NCBI GenBank assembly: GCA_017353825.1
Contig: JAFMSC010000013.1
Location: 1-22,320, forward strand
Origin: Hyphomicrobiaceae bacterium
GTDB lineage: Bacteria > Pseudomonadota > Alphaproteobacteria > Rhizobiales > Hyphomicrobiaceae
Direction of reading: 5' to 3'
DNA length: 22,320 nt
Shown: positions 14,927 to 22,320 of the stretch, one piece after another
Position numbering within the stretch: the first letter of the stretch is position 1
Layout of the letters: every line of letters starts with the position of its first letter
Notes under the pieces: generated by a model
The model's input: the letters and a program-made list of their open reading frames with translations, nothing else
What the model was told of the DNA's origin: nothing
Databases searched by the model: none
Translations under genes and position numbers: made by a program

Positions 14927-14963
14927 GGCGGATGACTGGCTTCGCCCTACTAATCCGCCCTAC
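14927..14963. repeat. Degenerate REP-like palindrome
   Basis: GGCGGAT (14927-14933), then ACTGGCTTCG, then CTAATCCGCCCTAC, with the stem GGCGGAT/ATCCGCC. It is the second copy of the palindrome type seen at 3508-3540, here between two plus-strand genes. Type identification is from memory. Confidence 0.55.
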
Positions 14964-14990
14964 AACGTTAGGCGTGGGGAGGAGACGAGC

Positions 14991-16637
14991 ATGGATGCCG
15001 ATGCGATCGTGGTGGGGGCGGGGCTGGCGGGGCTGGTCGCCACCTGCGAGCTGATCGATGCCGGCAAACGCGTCATCCTCCTCGACCAAGAGCCGGAACA
15101 GTCGCTGGGCGGGCAGGCGTTCTGGTCTTTCGGCGGCCTCATGTTCGTGGGCTCGCCTGAGCAGCGCCGGCTCGGCGTCCGCGACAGCTACGACCTCGCC
15201 CTGCAGGACTGGCTGGGTTCGGCCGGCTTCGACCGGCCAGAGGACCGCTGGCCTCGGCGCTGGGCCGAGGCCTACGTGGGCTTCGCCGCGGGCGAAAAGC
15301 GGGCCTGGCTCCACGCCATGGGCGTGCGCTGGTTTCCCATCGTGGGCTGGGCCGAGCGCGGCGGCTATCTCGCCACCGAGCATGGCAACTCGGTGCCGCG
15401 CTTCCACGTCACGTGGGGCACGGGGCCGGGGCTCATCGCACCGTTCCTCGCCAAGCTGCGCGAGGCGGCCAAGGCGGGTCGCGTCGGTTTGCGCTTCCGG
15501 CACCGGGTGAATGCGCTGACGCAAACCGCCGGCCGGGTGGATGGCGTGGCAGGTGACATCCTTGAGCCCTCCAGTGTGGAGCGCGGCACGCCCTCCTCGC
15601 GCACGGTGGCGGGCGACTTCGCGCTCAAGGCTCAGGCCGTGATCGTCACCTCGGGCGGCATCGGCGCCAACCACGACCTGGTGCGGTCAAGCTGGCCCAA
15701 GAGCCTGGGCGAGCCGCCAGCGCACATGCTGTCCGGCGTGCCGGACCACGTGGACGGCCGCATGCTGGGCATCGTCGTGGCGGCCGGCGGCAGCGTTATC
15801 AACCCGGACCGCATGTGGCACTATACGGAAGGAATCACCAACTTCGCGCCCATCTGGAGCCAACATGGCATCCGCATCCTGCCGGGGCCGTCGTCTATGT
15901 GGATCGACGCCTGCGGCCGGCGCCTGCCGGCCCCGCTGTTCCCCGGCTTTGACACGCTGGGTACGCTTGCCCACCTGCGCAAGACCGGCTACGACTGGTC
16001 CTGGTTCATCCTGACACAGAGGATCATCGCGCGTGAGTTCGCTCTGTCGGGCTCGGAGCAAAACCCAGACCTCACGGGCAAGAGCGTGTTGAAGGTACTG
16101 GGCCGGCGTTTCGGCGTGCCGAGCTCGGTAGACGCCTTCAAGCAGAAGGGCGCGGATTTCATCGTGCGGGGGACGTTGGCTGAGCTGGTGGCCGAGATGA
16201 ACGCCCGAACTGGCGCGGCCTTGATCGACGCGGCGGCGCTGGAGCGCGAGATCGTTTCCCGCGACCGCGAGATCGCCAACCCTTACACCAAGGATGCGCA
16301 AGTTACCGCGCTCCGCGGCGCGCGCGCCTACGTCGGCGACCGCCTGGTGCGCGTCGCCAAGCCCCACCGCTTGCTCGATCCCAAGGCGGGGCCACTGATC
16401 GCCGTGCGTCTGTGGGTCCTGACGCGCAAGACCTTGGGCGGGCTCCACACCGACCTGGCGGGGAGGGTGCTGCGGCCGGATGGGGAGCCCATGGGCAACG
16501 TGTTCGCCGCCGGCGAGGTAGCGGGCTTCGGCGGCGGGGGCATGCACGGCTACCGCGCGCTGGAGGGAACATTCCTTGGCGGGTGCCTGTTCTCGGGACG
16601 CGTTGCGGGCCGGGCCGCGGCAGGACGCGTGGCGTGA
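14991..16637 (+). CDS. FAD-binding dehydrogenase (ketosteroid dehydrogenase/fumarate reductase type)
   Basis: 548 aa flavoprotein. The N-terminal dinucleotide site is VVGAGLAG (residues 7-14), with LDQEP as the acidic end of strand 2. GGQAFWSFGG and MWHYTEGI are typical of the uncharacterised FAD-binding dehydrogenases related to 3-oxosteroid 1-dehydrogenase and fumarate reductase flavoproteins. The C-terminal FAD stretch (GNVFAAGEVAGFGGGGMHGY then ALEGTFLGGCLFSGR) closes the fold. No heme or FeS domain and no signal peptide are seen, so it is likely cytoplasmic. The start is clear, with GGGGAGGAG about 7 nt before the ATG. It likely introduces or reduces a C=C bond next to a carbonyl; substrate unknown. 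Confidence 0.96.
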   Translation: MDADAIVVGAGLAGLVATCELIDAGKRVILLDQEPEQSLGGQAFWSFGGLMFVGSPEQRRLGVRDSYDLALQDWLGSAGFDRPEDRWPRRWAEAYVGFAAGEKRAWLHAMGVRWFPIVGWAERGGYLATEHGNSVPRFHVTWGTGPGLIAPFLAKLREAAKAGRVGLRFRHRVNALTQTAGRVDGVAGDILEPSSVERGTPSSRTVAGDFALKAQAVIVTSGGIGANHDLVRSSWPKSLGEPPAHMLSGVPDHVDGRMLGIVVAAGGSVINPDRMWHYTEGITNFAPIWSQHGIRILPGPSSMWIDACGRRLPAPLFPGFDTLGTLAHLRKTGYDWSWFILTQRIIAREFALSGSEQNPDLTGKSVLKVLGRRFGVPSSVDAFKQKGADFIVRGTLAELVAEMNARTGAALIDAAALEREIVSRDREIANPYTKDAQVTALRGARAYVGDRLVRVAKPHRLLDPKAGPLIAVRLWVLTRKTLGGLHTDLAGRVLRPDGEPMGNVFAAGEVAGFGGGGMHGYRALEGTFLGGCLFSGRVAGRAAAGRVA

Positions 16638-16774
16638 TGCCGGTGCCGGACTGCCTCTGCCCGCCGCCGTCTGGCCATCCACCAGGGCCATGCACCAGTG
16701 TCGGCCTTCCACAGGGGGTCCCGAGGTCGACGGAGTGAAGGGCAGGCACGGGCGTTGCCTGGCTTTGCCTCTCA

Positions 16775-16876
16775 CCGGCTCCCTCGATGAAGGCGACAAG
16801 CACATCGAGGACGCAATCGGGTTGTTTAAGACAACCTTGTTGCTGACGCGGAGAGACCGCGCGGAGAGGGAGCCGG
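16775..16876. other. 102-nt nested inverted-repeat element (possible structured RNA or DNA)
   Basis: An outer perfect 11-bp pair, CCGGCTCCCTC (16775-16785) with GAGGGAGCCGG (16866-16876), encloses three hairpins in a row. They are CCTCGATG/CATCGAGG (16782-16810), GGTTGT/ACAACC (16820-16836) and CGCGG/CCGCG (16847-16861). Hairpin 1 shares up to four bases with the outer stem; otherwise they fit a closed four-way junction. It lies in the 269-bp convergent gap between the FAD dehydrogenase and the alpha-hydroxy-acid dehydrogenase genes. It is not a tRNA: stem sizes and conserved loop bases are wrong. Strand and function are unknown. Confidence 0.5.
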
Positions 16877-16906
16877 ACGGAGGCTGCCGCGCGTGCGCGC
16901 CTTCCC

Positions 16907-18055
16907 TCACGTGCCGCGGCGCACCAGGTTGGCCGGGCTTGCCTGGCGCACATCGGTGAGGCCGCAGAGCGCCATGGAGACGTCGAGCTCCCGGCGGATG
17001 CACTCCAACGCCTTGGCGACGCCGGCCTGGCCCAAGGCGCCTAGACCGTAGATGTAGGCGCGGCCGATGAAAACGCCCTTGGCGCCCAGCGCCAGCGCTT
17101 TGAGCACGTCCTGGCCGCTGCGGATGCCGCCGTCCATGAACACCTCGATGCGGTCGCCGACGGCGGCGACGATCGCCGGCAGCGCGGCGATCGAGGAGAT
17201 GGTGCCGTCGAGTTGGCGGCCGCCGTGGTTCGATACGATCAGTGCGTCGGCGCCGCTCCTGACTGCGAGCTCGGCGTCCTCGGGGTCGAGGATGCCCTTA
17301 AGGATCAGCTTGCCGCCCCACTGGTCCTTGATGCGCTTCACGTCGTCCCAGTTGAGCGTCGGGTCGAACTGCTCCGTGGTCCAGGACGCGAGGGCGCGCG
17401 TGTCCTTCACCCCCGGAGCGTGCCCGACAATGTTGCGGAAGGTGCGGCGCCTGGTGCGGGCCATGCCGAGCCACCAGCGCGGTTTGCGGGCGATGTCGAG
17501 GATATTGGAGGGCGTCATGCGCGGCGGCGCGGAGAGCCCGTTCTTGATGTCCTTGTTGCGCTGGGCAAGAATCTGCAAGTCGAGCGTCAGCACCAGCGCC
17601 GAGCACCCGGCAGCCTTGGCGCGGGCGATCAGGCTGTCGTTGAAGTCGCGGTCACGCATCACGTAGAGCTGGAACCAGAACGGTTTGTCGGTGGCGTCGG
17701 CCACGTCCTCGATGGAGCAGATGCTCATGGTGGAAAGGGTGAACGGCACCCCAGCCGCTGCAGCGGCGCGGGCGGCGAGAATCTCGCCGTCCGCATGCTG
17801 CATGCCGGTCATGCCGACCGGGGCGAGGGCCACGGGCATGGCCACGGGCTGGCCCACCATGACCGCGGCCAGGATGCGGTTGGAGAAGTCGACAGCCACG
17901 CGCTGGCGCAGATAGATGCGCTGGAAGTCGGCCTCGTTGGCGCGGTAGGTGCTCTCGGTCCAGGCGCCGGTGTCGGCGTAGTCGTAGAACATGCGCGGCA
18001 CCCGCTGACGGGCGAGCGCGCGCAAGTCCTCGATGCAGGTGATTGGTTGAGGCAT
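16907..18055 (-). CDS. FMN-dependent alpha-hydroxy-acid dehydrogenase (LldD/glycolate oxidase family)
   Basis: 382 aa TIM-barrel flavoenzyme. Active-site residues of the family are all present: Tyr24 (FYDY), Tyr131 (FQLYV), Arg166, Lys253 (LILKG), His277 and Arg280 (SNHGGRQLD). It oxidises an S-2-hydroxy acid such as L-lactate or glycolate to the 2-oxo acid, passing electrons to quinone or oxygen. The basic, aromatic loop near 190-210 (RKPRWWLGMARTRRR) suggests the membrane-associated lactate dehydrogenase type. The start is strong, with GGGAGG 7 nt before the ATG. It faces the FAD dehydrogenase gene convergently, and its upstream side is a 100-bp inverted-repeat region. Whether it is true lactate dehydrogenase or acts on another hydroxy acid cannot be settled here. 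Confidence 0.96.
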   Translation of the reverse strand: MPQPITCIEDLRALARQRVPRMFYDYADTGAWTESTYRANEADFQRIYLRQRVAVDFSNRILAAVMVGQPVAMPVALAPVGMTGMQHADGEILAARAAAAAGVPFTLSTMSICSIEDVADATDKPFWFQLYVMRDRDFNDSLIARAKAAGCSALVLTLDLQILAQRNKDIKNGLSAPPRMTPSNILDIARKPRWWLGMARTRRRTFRNIVGHAPGVKDTRALASWTTEQFDPTLNWDDVKRIKDQWGGKLILKGILDPEDAELAVRSGADALIVSNHGGRQLDGTISSIAALPAIVAAVGDRIEVFMDGGIRSGQDVLKALALGAKGVFIGRAYIYGLGALGQAGVAKALECIRRELDVSMALCGLTDVRQASPANLVRRGT

Positions 18056-18120
18056 GGCGGTTCCTCCCAGCGCAGCTGGCGTTTTGCCTACTTTCGCCGG
18101 AGGCGTGCCGGGCGATCAAG

Positions 18121-18220
18121 CAGGTTTCAGGTTCCGGGGCTCAGACCCCTCGCGTCAGCGGATCGCAACGGCAACAGTGCCGGAGGCGAGGGGCCTCACG
18201 CCCTTTCTTCCTGAAACCTG
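18121..18220. repeat. Long imperfect inverted repeat between two minus-strand genes
   Basis: CAGGTTTCAGG (18121-18131) pairs perfectly with CCTGAAACCTG (18210-18220), and inner blocks ACCCCTCGC (18145-18153) and GCGAGGGG (about 18186-18193) also pair, giving arms of about 33 bases with a gap. GGGGCTCAGACCCC lies inside the left arm. It starts 3 bp beyond the GST stop codon, so on the minus strand it could form the 3' end of that transcript. There is no T-run. Confidence 0.7.
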
Positions 18221-18222
18221 AG

Positions 18223-18933
18223 CTAGGCCTTGCGGGCACGCTGGCCGAACAGGATGTTCTGCGCCTGCTTGTCGGTGGCGAGGTTGGCGGCGGTCTGCCG
18301 CAACTCCTCGCCCACCTTAACGCCCTTGGCGACGGCAGGGCGCTCGTGCATGCGCTGGAACCACTTCTCCAGGTTCGCGAACTCGGCGATGTCCTGGCCC
18401 TGGTTCTTGTACGGGCGCACCCAGGGATAGCTGGCCATGTCGGCGATCGAGTATTCGCCGGCGAGATACGGCCGGTCCTTAAGGCGGGTGTCGAGCACGC
18501 CGTAGAGTCGGTTCACCTCGTTGGTGAAGCGGTCGATGCCGTACTGCACCTTCTCGGGCGCGTAATTGCGGAAGTGGTGAGCATTGCCCGCGTTGGGCCC
18601 GAGGTTGGCCATCTGCCAGAACAGCCACTCGTCCACGGCCACGCGCTGGCGCTCGTCGGCGGGATAGAACTTGCCGGTCTTGCGGCCAAGGTATTGGAGA
18701 ATGGCGCCGGACTCGAAAACCGAGATCGGCCGGCCGCCGGGGCCGTCGGGATCGATGATGGCCGGCATGCGATTGTTGGGCGCGATGGCCAGGAACTCGG
18801 GCTTGAACTGCTCGCCGCGGCCGATGTTGACGGGCTTGATCGCGTACGGGAGCCCACACTCCTCCAGCATAATGGTGATCTTGTGCCCGTTGGGCGTGGG
18901 CCAGTAGTAGAGCTCGATGGGCCGTTGCGGCAT
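18223..18933 (-). CDS. Nu-class (YfcG/YghU-like) glutathione S-transferase
   Basis: 236 aa. A thioredoxin-like domain (about residues 5-85) begins ELYYWPTPNGHKIT, where Asn15 in TPNG is the position used by Ure2p/YfcG-type enzymes instead of the usual Tyr or Ser. The cis-Pro is in NRMPAI and FESGAI holds the glutathione Glu-Ser. A helical C-terminal domain follows (95-220). Nu-class enzymes act as disulfide-bond reductases and peroxidases with glutathione. The ATG at 18933 has AAAGGA 8 nt upstream; the frame is open to 19116 but that part is not GST-like. It ends next to a large inverted repeat that may form its transcript end. Family call firm; physiological substrate unknown. Confidence 0.95.
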   Translation of the reverse strand: MPQRPIELYYWPTPNGHKITIMLEECGLPYAIKPVNIGRGEQFKPEFLAIAPNNRMPAIIDPDGPGGRPISVFESGAILQYLGRKTGKFYPADERQRVAVDEWLFWQMANLGPNAGNAHHFRNYAPEKVQYGIDRFTNEVNRLYGVLDTRLKDRPYLAGEYSIADMASYPWVRPYKNQGQDIAEFANLEKWFQRMHERPAVAKGVKVGEELRQTAANLATDKQAQNILFGQRARKA

Positions 18934-19042
18934 GGGCGCATCCTTTCGCTGCTGTGCTCGATGCGGAAGGTTAGCCTCCGTCGTTGAGGGGTAAAAGCAA
19001 CTCTGCGTGACGCCCGCTCGCGCCGGCGCCCGAGTGGGCTCG

Positions 19043-20101
19043 TTAGGGCTGAGCGCTGCCCGCCAGCAGCTGTGCCTTCCGCGCGCGCAGCTCGATCCAC
19101 TTGCGGCAGCTCGCAAGGCTCACGTCACATTTGATCTCGATGGGAGCGCCGGGCGGCTCGTCCTGCAAGGCCACGAGCGTGGCTGGCGGCTGGATATTCG
19201 AGGCCACCGCGGCGGTGATCGGCTCGGAGGTCAAGGCTGCGATCTCGGCCGGCTCGCCAACGGGGCTCCCATCGGGGTTCCAGGTGGCTGCCGGCTGGTC
19301 CGCAGTGGCGGCCTGGCGGGCGGTCTGGGGGGCGGCGTGGGGGGCGGCCTCGATCGCCCTCACGTCGGCCGCGGCTTTCTGGACCAGCTCGCCAACCGTG
19401 GCACCGGACATGGAGGGGTTTGCGGCAATCGCATCGGCCGACAGCACCTTCTCCAGGGGCTGGTCGGGCGGGGTCTTGAGCAGGCGGACGGCCGCAGAAG
19501 GCCCAACCAGAAAAGCAAGTCGCACGTTGACCTGTGTCGCCTGCAGGCCGCTGTCCTTTAGCGCCGAGATCAAATCGTGGGCATAGGCTGCAGCGGCCTG
19601 GCGCGAGAAGGCCAAGTTGGTCCGCAGAGCGAGGATCTGCCGCTCGCTGAGGCCCGCGACCTGCGATCGAAAGCTCTTATTCACCACAAGGAGAAAAGTG
19701 GGCTCGATGAATTGAAACGGACCCAGGGCGGTCGAGCGCGGGTTTTTCCTGCGCAGGTGTCCGGCGGATTCCGCTGTCATCAGCCGATCGAGGAACTCCT
19801 GCATCGGGAAGGCGTGCAGGCCAGCCTCCTCGGTGCCTTTGGCTTGAGTCGTGACGGCCGACACGTCCTCGAGGTCAACCGGATCAGCCGCGTATAGGGG
19901 CACGAGCGATAGCAATGCATTCGAGCACGTCACCACCGCCAGCCGCCGAAGCCGCCTGAGGCGTACGGCGGGAAGGGCTCTGACGACACCGGTAGCACGC
20001 GACGGTCGTGGAACGCGATCAAGGTGCCGGCGCGGACGCTCGCTTGCCGGGCTTAGACTGGCGCCTTCACTCGACCCGCAAGAGAATTTCGCGCAGCTCA
20101 T
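19043..20101 (-). CDS. Exported lysozyme-like (SLT-type) protein
   Basis: 352 aa from the ATG at 20101. An unusual basic N-region (about 50 residues, ending RLRRLRR) precedes a hydrophobic stretch and the cleavage-like site LYAADP (about residue 71). FLDRLMTAESAGH and NPRSTALGPFQFIEPTF resemble the lytic transglycosylase (SLT) core, with the Glu of AESAGH as the likely catalytic acid. ALRTNLAFSRQAAAAYAHD fits the following helix. The C-terminal third is Ala/Pro-rich, then a short two-Cys segment (EIKCDVSLASC). It probably binds or cleaves peptidoglycan in the periplasm. The start is uncertain; GTG at 19936 would give a leader with no basic residues and is less likely. It lies 109 bp upstream of the GST start on the same strand. 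Confidence 0.83.
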   Translation of the reverse strand: MSCAKFSCGSSEGASLSPASERPRRHLDRVPRPSRATGVVRALPAVRLRRLRRLAVVTCSNALLSLVPLYAADPVDLEDVSAVTTQAKGTEEAGLHAFPMQEFLDRLMTAESAGHLRRKNPRSTALGPFQFIEPTFLLVVNKSFRSQVAGLSERQILALRTNLAFSRQAAAAYAHDLISALKDSGLQATQVNVRLAFLVGPSAAVRLLKTPPDQPLEKVLSADAIAANPSMSGATVGELVQKAAADVRAIEAAPHAAPQTARQAATADQPAATWNPDGSPVGEPAEIAALTSEPITAAVASNIQPPATLVALQDEPPGAPIEIKCDVSLASCRKWIELRARKAQLLAGSAQP

Positions 20102-20480
20102 CAGATACGTCCGGCGTCCCGTCTCCTAGCCCATACGCGCGCGTCTCGCCTCCCCATGTGCCCGCGGCAGGTCGCCGATCGAGCCTACGGCGGCAAAGCT
20201 TTCGCATCGGTGAAGCAGGCTGTCTGCGACAGGGGGCTGCCCTCAGTGGGGGCCAGATATTTCCTTGAAGGGGCGAGACATCGTCCCCCTGGGGACCATG
20301 CGAAGGTTCGTTTGGTCGCCAACAGTTAAGGTGCGGGGCCTCAACGCCCGGGCGATCGCGCGTCCGACGCGCTCCGGCAGGAATGGCTGCATCGGCACGC
20401 CAATTTGCCGGGCGAGGCCCCCGGATCAGGCCGGCCACCCCGCCCGTCGATGTTGGGACGCCGCGTCGCCTCGTTGCCGG
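20102..20480. other. 379-bp gap without a convincing gene
   Basis: It lies between the qor stop codon and the lysozyme-like start, both on the minus strand. It should therefore hold the qor transcript end and the lysozyme-like promoter. I see one exact small palindrome, GTCCCC-CT-GGGGAC (20283-20296). A minus-strand frame ending at 20067 overlaps the lysozyme-like start by 35 bp, but it has no recognisable domain and mixed codon use. Confidence 0.55.
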
Positions 20481-21452
20481 CTAAGGCAGCAGCACGATGG
20501 CGCCAGTGGTCTTGCGGCCTTCCAGGTCGCGGTTCGCCTGGGCGGCGTCCTTCAGGGCGTACGTGTGATTGACGTTGATCTTGACGATGCCCTTGCTCAC
20601 CACGTCGAACAGCTCGCTGGCGTTCGCGAGGAGGTCCGCGCGCTTGGCAACGTAGGTCTGCAGCGTCGGGCGCGTGGCATAAAGCGAGCCCTTGCTGGAG
20701 AGCCCCAGGAGGTCGAAGTTAGCGATGGCGCCCGAGGCGTTGCCGAAGCTCACCCACAACCCGAGCGGCTTCAGGCAGTCGAGCGAGGCGGGATAGGTGT
20801 CCTTGCCGACGCCGTCGTAAACCACGTCTACGCCCTGGCCGCCCGTCAGCTCCCGCGTGCGCTTGACGAAGTCCTCGGTCTTATAGTTGATAACATGGGT
20901 GCAGCCGGCGTCCTTGGCGAGCTTCGCTTTCTCCTCAGATCCCACCGTGCCGATGGTGGTGGCGCCCAGGTGCCGAGCCCATTGCGCCGCGATCAGGCCG
21001 ATGCCGCCAGCGGCGGCGTGCAGGAGCATGACGGTGCTGGGGCCCACCTTGTAGGTCTGGCGCAGCAGGTAACGTACTGTCATGCCCTGCAGCATCATGC
21101 CGGCGGCGGTCTTGTCGTCGATCGAAGCGGGCAGCTTGACCAGCCGGTCCGCCGCAATCACCCGCTCCTCGGCGTAGCCACCCACCGCGCCGGCATAGGC
21201 ACCGCGGTCGCCCACCTTGAACTCCGTCACGCCGGGCCCGACCGCCACCACCTCGCCGGCACCCTCGTTGCCGGGAATGAGGGGTAGGGGCAGCTTGTAG
21301 AGGCCGGAGCGCTGGTAGGTGTCGATGAAGTTCACGCCGATGGCATGCTGCTTCAGCCGCACCTGGCCGGGCCCCGGATCGCCAACCTCCACATTCTCCC
21401 AGGTCAGGACCTCGGGACCTCCGGTTTTGTGAACGCGGATCGCGTGGACCAT
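20481..21452 (-). CDS. qor: NADPH:quinone oxidoreductase Qor
   Basis: 323 aa, matching E. coli Qor in length and along its sequence. A medium-chain dehydrogenase fold: GVNFIDTYQRSGLY in the catalytic domain, then the NADPH site HAAAGGIGLIAAQWA (AxxGxxG type) and GTVGSEEKA for the adenine ribose phosphate. NASGAI and KGSLYATRPTL follow as in Qor. No zinc ligands are present, as expected for the quinone reductase subgroup. It reduces quinones by one electron using NADPH, likely for redox stress or aromatic metabolism. The ATG at 21452 has AAGGAG 8 nt upstream; the frame is open to 21551 but not homologous there. It is divergent from the lipoprotein gene. Confidence 0.96.
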   Translation of the reverse strand: MVHAIRVHKTGGPEVLTWENVEVGDPGPGQVRLKQHAIGVNFIDTYQRSGLYKLPLPLIPGNEGAGEVVAVGPGVTEFKVGDRGAYAGAVGGYAEERVIAADRLVKLPASIDDKTAAGMMLQGMTVRYLLRQTYKVGPSTVMLLHAAAGGIGLIAAQWARHLGATTIGTVGSEEKAKLAKDAGCTHVINYKTEDFVKRTRELTGGQGVDVVYDGVGKDTYPASLDCLKPLGLWVSFGNASGAIANFDLLGLSSKGSLYATRPTLQTYVAKRADLLANASELFDVVSKGIVKINVNHTYALKDAAQANRDLEGRKTTGAIVLLP

Positions 21453-21595
21453 GGTTGCCGCTCCTTGCCCGAAACCTGCCGGCGAGCCGCCGCGGCAATA
21501 CGCGCCCCGTGCTGCCAGCGCCAAGCGAATGTGGCGCCTTATCGCCGCCATTCCCGACTTCTATGGGCTCATCGCGCTAACCTCAAGAGGGAACG

Positions 21596-22099
21596 ATGCG
21601 GGCGGGAGCGTTGGATTGGGGCGAAGGGGCCGCGGCGAATGGCCAACGGGGATGGTCCGTGGGCCGTTGCGCATTTTCCCTTCGCGCGGCGGGGTTGGTC
21701 GGCTTGGCCTGTTGTACTCTGTGTCTGGCGGCCTGCGGCATGGGCATCGACGATACCAGGGCCGGCCTGACGTGCATCAACGACAGCCTTGAGTGCATCG
21801 CGCAGCGCCAAGCCACACTCAAGGCCATGCTGGCCGACAAGGAGCGCAAGTGGGTGAGCGAGCCCGCCACGCCGCAGACGCACGCCAATGGCGTGCGCCT
21901 GTTCGCGTTCCGCAGTGCGAAGGCAGAGCTTACGTGCGAGGAGCTCTTGCGCGGCCGCCGGGAAGCCGAGGCCGCACCCAGGGTCCTGAGGGACCAGCAT
22001 GGCCTCTCTCCGGCCCAGGTCTCGCGCGCCGCCCTGTTGGCCGCCGAGGTCCGGCGCGAGCTTGCCGCCGAGATGAACCGGCGCCGCTGCCGAGCCTAG
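21596..22099 (+). CDS. Small conserved-type lipoprotein of unknown function
   Basis: 167 aa. A hydrophobic leader ends in the lipobox LAAC (about residue 47), so the mature protein would be lipid-anchored. The mature part has paired cysteines (TCINDSLEC, LTCEELLRG, a C-terminal NRRRC), GVRLFAFRSAKAELTCEE, and a helical, charged end (SRAALLAAEVRRELAAEM). I recall similar short lipoproteins in rhizobial genomes but cannot name a family. The start is uncertain: the ATG at 21596 follows AGAGGG by about 4 nt, while a GTG at 21659 after GGGGATGG would give a more typical 26-residue lipoprotein leader. It is divergent from qor across 143 bp. Confidence 0.8.
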   Translation: MRAGALDWGEGAAANGQRGWSVGRCAFSLRAAGLVGLACCTLCLAACGMGIDDTRAGLTCINDSLECIAQRQATLKAMLADKERKWVSEPATPQTHANGVRLFAFRSAKAELTCEELLRGRREAEAAPRVLRDQHGLSPAQVSRAALLAAEVRRELAAEMNRRRCRA

Positions 22100-22320
22100 G
22101 AAGATGCCGGTCGAGAGCCATTCCTGATCCTGGACATGTGTAAACCCGCCTTTGGACCAGCGCCCGGCAGCCCATCCGACGCGGCGGCGCCAATCCTGCC
22201 ACGCCACATTTGTGGGCACGTGTGGCGAATGGGACTGCCAAAAGGAAGACATCGCCGGGCGCTTACTTTAGAGAGAGGCGGCGTTCATAAGGGTTGGGCA
22301 GCATTCAGTTGGCAGGGACA

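Noticed and set aside
16775..16876. A tRNA or tmRNA
   Set aside because: The outer stem is 11 bp, there is no GGTTCGA-type loop, no CCA end and no anticodon arm of the right size.
16576..16959. Plus-strand frame in the gap after the FAD dehydrogenase gene, and the opposing minus-strand frame 16303-16953
   Set aside because: No recognisable domain in either; both cross the nested inverted repeats and overlap real genes.
15687..17003. Long minus-strand frame opposite the FAD dehydrogenase gene
   Set aside because: A shadow frame: low-complexity composition and no motifs.
20067..20438. Minus-strand 123-residue frame ending DELREILLRVE
   Set aside because: The final residues look protein-like, but the rest is Pro/Arg-rich noise with no domain, and it overlaps the lysozyme-like start. 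A small gene cannot be excluded.
22202..22227. Inverted repeat CGCCACA/TGTGGCG near the window end
   Set aside because: A short stem with a 12-nt loop, no adjacent gene visible and no further support.

Overview
The window is about two-thirds GC and carries single genes and short gene pairs on both strands, with 113-660 bp gaps between many of them. The gene content suggests a soil or freshwater alphaproteobacterium, probably Hyphomicrobiales (Rhizobiales). It includes an orphan Bug-type tricarboxylate-receptor protein, a Rieske oxygenase with amidohydrolases, a YghX-like dienelactone hydrolase, a short lipoprotein of a kind I recall from rhizobia, and degenerate intergenic palindromes of a kind I recall from that order. 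No rRNA, tRNA, CRISPR array or intact mobile element was found. The taxonomic call is inference.

Region 1 (1-5430): a Tat-type dienelactone hydrolase (-) is followed by a membrane-anchored TerB-like protein (-), which is divergent from glcF (+), the iron-sulfur subunit of glycolate oxidase, present here without glcD or glcE. A membrane-anchored NYN-domain (PIN-like nuclease fold) protein (-) is divergent from a PagL-type lipid A deacylase (+).

Region 2 (5513-10468) is the most coherent functional block and looks like degradation of an aromatic or carboxylated compound. A Bug solute-binding protein (-) and a COG3618 amidohydrolase (+) diverge from a 113-bp gap that holds a LacI-family-like operator. 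A perfect 15-bp hairpin separates these from a minus-strand pair: a Tat-exported ACMSD-type amidohydrolase, then a Rieske oxygenase whose 3' end is built from 12-bp tandem repeats.

Region 3 (10550-12665): a small unknown gene is preceded by a CTGTGG motif repeated at exact 11-bp spacing. Beyond that lies a heavily decayed TnpB (IS200/IS605-type) relic spread over several reading frames, then an EamA-type exporter.

Region 4 (12680-18055) holds oxidation and acyl-CoA-type enzymes: a tandem-hotdog MaoC dehydratase (-), a ketopantoate-reductase-family enzyme (+), an FAD-binding dehydrogenase of the ketosteroid dehydrogenase/fumarate reductase type (+), and an FMN-dependent alpha-hydroxy-acid dehydrogenase (-). 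Between the last two is a 102-nt segment that can fold into a closed four-way junction.

Region 5 (18121-22320): a long imperfect inverted repeat, a Nu-class glutathione S-transferase (-), an exported lysozyme-like protein (-), quinone oxidoreductase qor (-), and a small lipoprotein (+).

I did not find a clear new multi-gene system. The features least explained by known genes are the 11-bp phased array with its neighbouring repeats, the 102-nt junction element, the TnpB relic, and the repeat-derived 3' ends of two genes.
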